Of a DNA stretch of 64,000 bases, positions 60,643 through 64,000 are shown one piece after another. How positions within the stretch are numbered: position 1 is the first letter of the stretch; every line of letters starts with the position of its first letter. This DNA is from Actinomycetes bacterium (GTDB taxonomy: Bacteria > Actinomycetota > Acidimicrobiia > Acidimicrobiales > Palsa-688). The stretch is taken from assembly GCA_021809105.1 (NCBI GenBank), contig JAKBAM010000009.1, positions 1 through 64,000 on the forward strand, read 5' to 3'. The position numbers and the translations under genes are program-made. The notes beneath the pieces are model-generated. The model was not told where the DNA came from. It saw nothing but the letters and a program-made list of their open reading frames with translations, and did not search any database.

Positions 60643-60691
60643 GAGAACAACGGTCCCCTCGTCGCGACGACGCCTGAGTTAGGCTGTGAAA

Positions 60692-60714
60692 CGTACCGGC
60701 GGGGGGTCGGTACG
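60692..60714 (+). promoter_or_regulatory. stem-loop in the leader of the DUF3311-symporter operon
   Basis: CGTACCG (60692-60698) pairs with CGGTACG (60708-60714) around a GC-rich 9-base loop; a second possible hairpin (GCTCC/GGAGC) follows at 60716-60730. They lie 40-60 bases before the DUF3311 start. Could be a terminator of the NUDIX gene or a leader element; no known riboswitch recognised. Confidence 0.35.
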
Positions 60715-60753
60715 GGCTCCTTAGCGGAGCGGCTGGGAGCGATCGGGGAGGTT

Positions 60754-61026
60754 ATGGTGGAAGCGGGATCCGAGGTCCGCCCGGCGCCGGCGGACCGGCA
60801 CATCGGGCGCCACAGTCTCGTAGCGGTCCTCCTCGGCGCCACTTTCGTGGCGTTGCTGTGGGTGCCGAGCTACGCACGGATGACACCCACGTTGGACGGT
60901 ATCCCGTTCTTCTACTGGTACTCGGTGCTCTGGTTGGTGGTGAATGCCGCGTCCCAGGTCATCGCCTACCGCATCATTCGAGGTCATCGGCCGGTCACCG
61001 CCGGCGGGGGAGCAGCGGCGCGATGA
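60754..61026 (+). CDS. DUF3311 small membrane protein
   Basis: 90 residues, two transmembrane segments (LVAVLLGATFVALLWVPSYA and ...YWYSVLWLVVNAASQVIAYR) joined by a loop with PTLDGIPFFYWY, the DUF3311 signature. Such proteins are encoded next to sodium/solute symporters of the MctP type and are probably small accessory subunits. Strong GGGGAGG just before ATG 60754. The stop overlaps the symporter ATG by 4 bases. Confidence 0.9.
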   Translation: MVEAGSEVRPAPADRHIGRHSLVAVLLGATFVALLWVPSYARMTPTLDGIPFFYWYSVLWLVVNAASQVIAYRIIRGHRPVTAGGGAAAR

Positions 61027-62675
61027 AGATCAGCACCAACCTCGACGGCACCGCGCTGACCGTTTTCGTCATCCTGTTCGCCATCGTCACCGTGGTCGGG
61101 TTCGCAGCGGCTCGGTGGCGGCGCCCCGCCACCCTCAACACACTGGACGAATGGGGCCTGGGCGGCCGCAACTTCGGCGGCTTCGTCACCTGGTTCCTGT
61201 TGGGCGGCGATCTGTACACCGCCTACACCTTCGTGGCCGTGCCAGGCGCGATGTATGCCGCCGGCGCAGTGTCAGGCTGGTTCGCTGTCGCCTACACCAT
61301 CCTCGTGTGGCCGCTGGTGTTCGTCCTGATGCCCCGCCTGTGGTCGGTCGCCCACCGCCACGGCTACGTGACCGCCGCCGACTTCGTGAAGGGGCGCTTC
61401 GGCTCGCGCGGCCTGGGGTTGGCAGTCGCCTTCACGGGGATCCTCGCCCTCATGCCCTACATTGCGTTGCAACTCGTAGGGATCCAGTCGGTCCTACAGG
61501 TCATGGGCGTCGGCAACGGTGCGTCAGGGTTCGTCAAGGACCTGCCGCTCATCGTCGCCTTCGTCATCCTCGCCCTGTACACCTACACCTCCGGATTGCG
61601 CGCCCCGGCGCTCATTGCCTTCGTCAAGGACCTGCTGGTCTACGTGGTCGTCCTCGTGGCGATCACATACATCCCGATCCGCCTCGGTGGCTTCGCCCAC
61701 ATCTTCGCTGCGGTCAAGGCCCATTCGGCGAAGGTGGCGGCGGCAGCCGCGGCCAAGCACACGGCTTCGACCTTCGTGCTGATACCAGGGCACAAGCAGT
61801 ACTGGGTCTTCGCAACGCTGGCCCTGGGATCGGCCATGGCGCTCTTCATGTATCCCCACTCCGTCACCGGCGTGCTCGCCACCCGCGAGCGCAACACGAT
61901 CCGGCGTAACACCGCGGTCCTCCCCTTGTACTCGCTGGCGCTGGCCCTGATCGCTCTCCTCGGGTACATGGCGATCGCCTCGGGCATCACTACGACCAAT
62001 TCCCGCCTCGTCGCGCCGATGCTGTTCCGCCAGATGTTCCCGAGCTGGTTCGCCGGCGTGGCGTACGCAGCGGTAGCCATCGGGGCTCTCGTCCCAGCCG
62101 CGATCATGTCGATCGCCGCCGCCAACCTCTTCACCCGCAACGTCTACCGCGATTTCTTCCGACCCGACGCCGGTCCCGCCGAGCAGGCCCAGGTCTCCAA
62201 GCTGGTGTCACTGGTGGTCAAGTTCGGGGCCCTCGCATTCGTCCTCGGGCTCAACACCCAAAACGCCATCAACCTCCAGCTTCTGGGGGGGATCTGGATC
62301 CTGCAGACCTTCCCGTCAGTGGCGTTCGGCCTGTTCACCAAGTGGCTCCACCGGTGGGCGTTGCTGGCGGGGTGGCTCGTTGCCATGGTGTACGGGACGT
62401 ACATCGCCTACGGCACGTCGGCGGGGACCGTGCACCACTTCGCAGCCTCGGCTGCCAAAGCGCCCCTGCTCGGCCAGACGGTGTACATCGGTGTCACCGC
62501 GCTGGTGCTCAACATCGTGGTGGCAGTCGTCGGCACCGTGATCCTCCGGGCGGTTCCCCACAGCGCAGGCAACGACGAGACTGGGCAGGACGATTACGTC
62601 GCCGACCTGGACACTCCGGACATGAAACCCACCCCGGTACTGTTCGACCGCCCCGCCGGCGACGCGCCCCGCTGA
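61023..62675 (+). CDS. sodium:solute symporter, MctP-like monocarboxylate transporter
   Basis: 550 residues, about 13 transmembrane segments. LDEWGLGGRNFGGFVTWFLL, GGDLYTAYTFVAVPGAMYAA, YVTAADFVKGRFGSRGLGLA, and MALFMYPHSVTGVLATR are SSS-family features, close to MctP permeases for pyruvate, lactate and propionate. The ATG overlaps the DUF3311 stop (ATGA), the usual pair. The C-terminal tail is acidic and cytoplasmic. Confidence 0.9.
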   Translation: MKISTNLDGTALTVFVILFAIVTVVGFAAARWRRPATLNTLDEWGLGGRNFGGFVTWFLLGGDLYTAYTFVAVPGAMYAAGAVSGWFAVAYTILVWPLVFVLMPRLWSVAHRHGYVTAADFVKGRFGSRGLGLAVAFTGILALMPYIALQLVGIQSVLQVMGVGNGASGFVKDLPLIVAFVILALYTYTSGLRAPALIAFVKDLLVYVVVLVAITYIPIRLGGFAHIFAAVKAHSAKVAAAAAAKHTASTFVLIPGHKQYWVFATLALGSAMALFMYPHSVTGVLATRERNTIRRNTAVLPLYSLALALIALLGYMAIASGITTTNSRLVAPMLFRQMFPSWFAGVAYAAVAIGALVPAAIMSIAAANLFTRNVYRDFFRPDAGPAEQAQVSKLVSLVVKFGALAFVLGLNTQNAINLQLLGGIWILQTFPSVAFGLFTKWLHRWALLAGWLVAMVYGTYIAYGTSAGTVHHFAASAAKAPLLGQTVYIGVTALVLNIVVAVVGTVILRAVPHSAGNDETGQDDYVADLDTPDMKPTPVLFDRPAGDAPR

Positions 62676-63118
62676 GGGCGCCGCAAGGCCCTCGCGCTCA
62701 CTGGCCACGCGCCGCGGAGAAGAAGCGCAAGGAGCGCCGGCGCGGCTACGGGGGCGCCAGTAACGGGCCAGGTCTGGGAGGCGCCGGCTTCGATCGTTGG
62801 GCAATCGAGATGGCAGCTGTCAACGGCGCTCATGCGGCGCGGTCGGGGCAGGACTGCGAGGCAGAACGTGCCGTGGCCTCACTGGCGTCGACCGGACCGG
62901 GAGTTGGACGAGGCACTCGCCGGCGCCTTCCCTCACCTCCACCACAGCCCCGGGCCGGCGGTGACCAACGAAGCGGGTTGGATGGCGGGCCGCGTCGCCG
63001 CGGAGCTGGCCACACCCTCGGGCCGCGGCAGGGGATGCTCGACGGGATGGTCGCAGCCGGGTAGTCGCAGTCCTTGGGCGGTACTGCCCGAAACCAATGA
63101 AAGCGCGACCGGAAGGGC
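62676..63118. other. 443-base stretch without a clear gene
   Basis: No complete gene or RNA was recognised. A plus-strand frame from 62832 has a protein-like stretch (PDRELDEALAGAFPHLHHSP, EAGWMAGRVAAELATPSGRG) that may be the remnant of a gene, but neither end looks coding. The region is very GC-rich. Confidence 0.5.
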
Positions 63119-63529
63119 TCACCCAGCGATCAGCGCGTGAGCGCCGACTGCCTCGTAGGTGGCCCGGGCTCGGATGTCGCGCGTCGCAAGGAGGGCGCCG
63201 TGCTCGGCCGCAGCCAGCCCGATCAGAGCGTCGTAGACCGCCCCGCCTGCGATGCCCAGGCGGCTTAGCGTGACGGGAAGGGCCTTGGCAATCTCGTGGC
63301 TCAGAGAGAACGGGGCCGCGAACCGCTCTTCGAGCAGGCGCGCAGCGTCGGATGGTTCGAGGCGGATATCGCCGGGGAGGCGCGTCAAGACGGAGTACGT
63401 CTCGGCCAGGGCATGACCGCACAGGGCCACTGGGCGTCCGCCCCACCATCGGGTCACCGCAGGATGCGCTCGGTGCGTCTGCACGAGCAGGGGCACGGCC
63501 ACACTGGTGTCGAGGCCGATCGCGCTCAT
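63119..63529 (-). CDS. vapC: VapC-type PIN-domain toxin
   Basis: 136 residues. PIN acidic residues: [13 protein letters not shown] (Asp near 6), [15 protein letters not shown] (Glu near 43), [20 protein letters not shown] (Asp near 98) and RDIRAR (Asp near 117). The ATG overlaps the antitoxin stop by 4 bases. An Mg-dependent RNase toxin. It is of a different subfamily from the VapC at 40963-41316. Confidence 0.88.
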   Translation of the reverse strand: MSAIGLDTSVAVPLLVQTHRAHPAVTRWWGGRPVALCGHALAETYSVLTRLPGDIRLEPSDAARLLEERFAAPFSLSHEIAKALPVTLSRLGIAGGAVYDALIGLAAAEHGALLATRDIRARATYEAVGAHALIAG

Positions 63530-63762
63530 CGACGGGCGGTGTCGATGAGATTGAGCACCGTCTCGTCATCGACGGTGGTGTCCCCGGTCGCTACGAGGAC
63601 ACCGACCTCCTCCACGATGCACGCCGTCCGGCCGGCCGGGATGATCTGCAGGCCGGAGCCGTACTGGCTGATGTCGACGGTCGATCCGGCTGCCAGCCCC
63701 AGGGCATCTCGTAGCGGCTTGGGTAGCACGATCCGTCCTGCAGCATCGATCGTGGTCTTCAT
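63526..63762 (-). CDS. vapB: AbrB/MazE-type antitoxin
   Basis: 78 residues from ATG 63762. [20 protein letters not shown], then [12 protein letters not shown], is a SpoVT/AbrB swapped-hairpin DNA-binding domain; the C-terminal half ([27 protein letters not shown]) would bind the toxin. The gene begins almost at the edge of an inverted repeat, a likely autoregulatory operator, and the leader is very short, so it may be translated leaderless. Confidence 0.87.
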   Translation of the reverse strand: MKTTIDAAGRIVLPKPLRDALGLAAGSTVDISQYGSGLQIIPAGRTACIVEEVGVLVATGDTTVDDETVLNLIDTARR

Positions 63763-63791
63763 TTGGCAAAACGATACCATTGTCCTGCCAA
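63763..63791 (-). promoter_or_regulatory. inverted-repeat operator of the AbrB-VapC module
   Basis: TTGGCA (63763-63768) and TGCCAA (63786-63791) form an inverted repeat with a 17-base, partly AT-rich centre, directly before the antitoxin ATG. AbrB-type antitoxins commonly bind such repeats over their own promoter. Confidence 0.55.
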
Positions 63792-63836
63792 TGCCCCCGC
63801 AGTTGTACACGCCGAGGGTGCGTCCGCCCAGACACA

Positions 63837-63864
63837 GAAGCCCTGGCCGGTGGGCCAGGGCTTC
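63837..63864 (-). terminator. 12-bp stem-loop downstream of tRNA-Ser(GGA)
   Basis: GAAGCCCTGGCC (63837-63848) pairs perfectly with GGCCAGGGCTTC (63853-63864) around GGTG. It lies 33 bases beyond the 3-prime end of the leftward tRNA and is probably its terminator. No T tract. Confidence 0.7.
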
Positions 63865-63896
63865 CTACCTGTCAGGCTTCGAACCAGCACAGACAG

Positions 63897-63981
63897 CGGA
63901 GAGGGTGGGATTTGAACCCACGGTGGGTTGCCCCACACACGATTTCCAATCGTGCCGATTCGGCCGCTCTCGCACCCCTCC
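63897..63981 (-). tRNA. tRNA-Ser (anticodon GGA)
   Basis: Minus-strand class II tRNA: acceptor GGAGGGG with CCTCTCC (one G-U pair), anticodon stem CACGA/TCGTG around TTGGAAA (anticodon GGA), long variable arm, T arm GTGGGTTCAAATCCCAC, discriminator G, no encoded CCA. It reads UCC and UCU. Confidence 0.95.
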
Positions 63982-64000
63982 TTGGACTGCGGGGAGCTAG

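Overview
The window looks like chromosome from a high-GC actinobacterium. Support comes from GC-rich codon use, frequent GTG/TTG starts, dense 4-base ATGA/GTGA gene overlaps, two F420-type luciferase-like oxidoreductases, three cytochromes P450, a SigE-family sigma factor, an Asp23/AmaP envelope-stress cluster, a DUF3311-MctP pair and serine tRNAs with no encoded CCA. The mix resembles uncultured soil or freshwater Acidimicrobiia, but the lineage is an inference.

Layout. 0.3-8.6 kb: a catabolic block on the minus strand (P450, SDR, a type-2-like lumazine synthase, a small unrecognised ORF, a DUF35/thiolase-like pair that resembles steroid side-chain aldolases, a cupin), flanked by a divergent TetR regulator, a second P450 and a two-domain carboxymuconolactone-decarboxylase-like protein. 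8.8-12.0 kb: a TIGR03085-like protein and a six-gene Asp23/Gls24 envelope-stress cluster. 12.2-18.7 kb: an assimilatory nitrate operon (NarK transporter, NirB, then one protein that joins a NirD-like domain to a molybdopterin nitrate reductase), each gene overlapping the next by 4 bases. 18.7-33.2 kb: a second catabolic block (P450, amidohydrolase, LysR regulator, orphan lipoprotein substrate-binding protein, tandem family III CoA-transferase, SDR, two LLM oxidoreductases, phosphotransferase-like protein, SnoaL-like and VOC proteins, Rieske oxygenase).

33.3-41.9 kb is an accessory segment: an AAA ATPase, a nucleoside hydrolase, a decayed AlbA_2-type regulator gene, a SigE sigma factor coupled to a membrane-anchored neocarzinostatin-like/beta-propeller protein, a GH30 glycosidase without signal peptide, a VapBC pair, an integrase stub and a decayed second copy of a tRNA-Ser 3-prime half. 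It ends at an intact tRNA-Ser(TGA), which suggests remains of an element integrated at that tRNA.

42-63 kb is mostly core: DUF2237, nitroreductase, PheA, LarB-LarC (nickel-pincer cofactor), PrmA-like methyltransferase, ABC-F ATPase, HisN-type phosphatase, a flavin-binding protein, an MBL-fold hydrolase with a His-Pro tail, an ABC exporter, a saccharopine-dehydrogenase-like reductase, a heme-oxygenase-fold iron enzyme, a DODA-type dioxygenase, an MFS exporter, TadA, a NUDIX hydrolase and DUF3311-MctP. Broken genes (an antitoxin-like gene, an SDR stub) flank tRNA-Ser(CGA), and an AbrB-VapC module lies beside tRNA-Ser(GGA) at the right edge. No CRISPR array, rRNA or complete transposon was seen.
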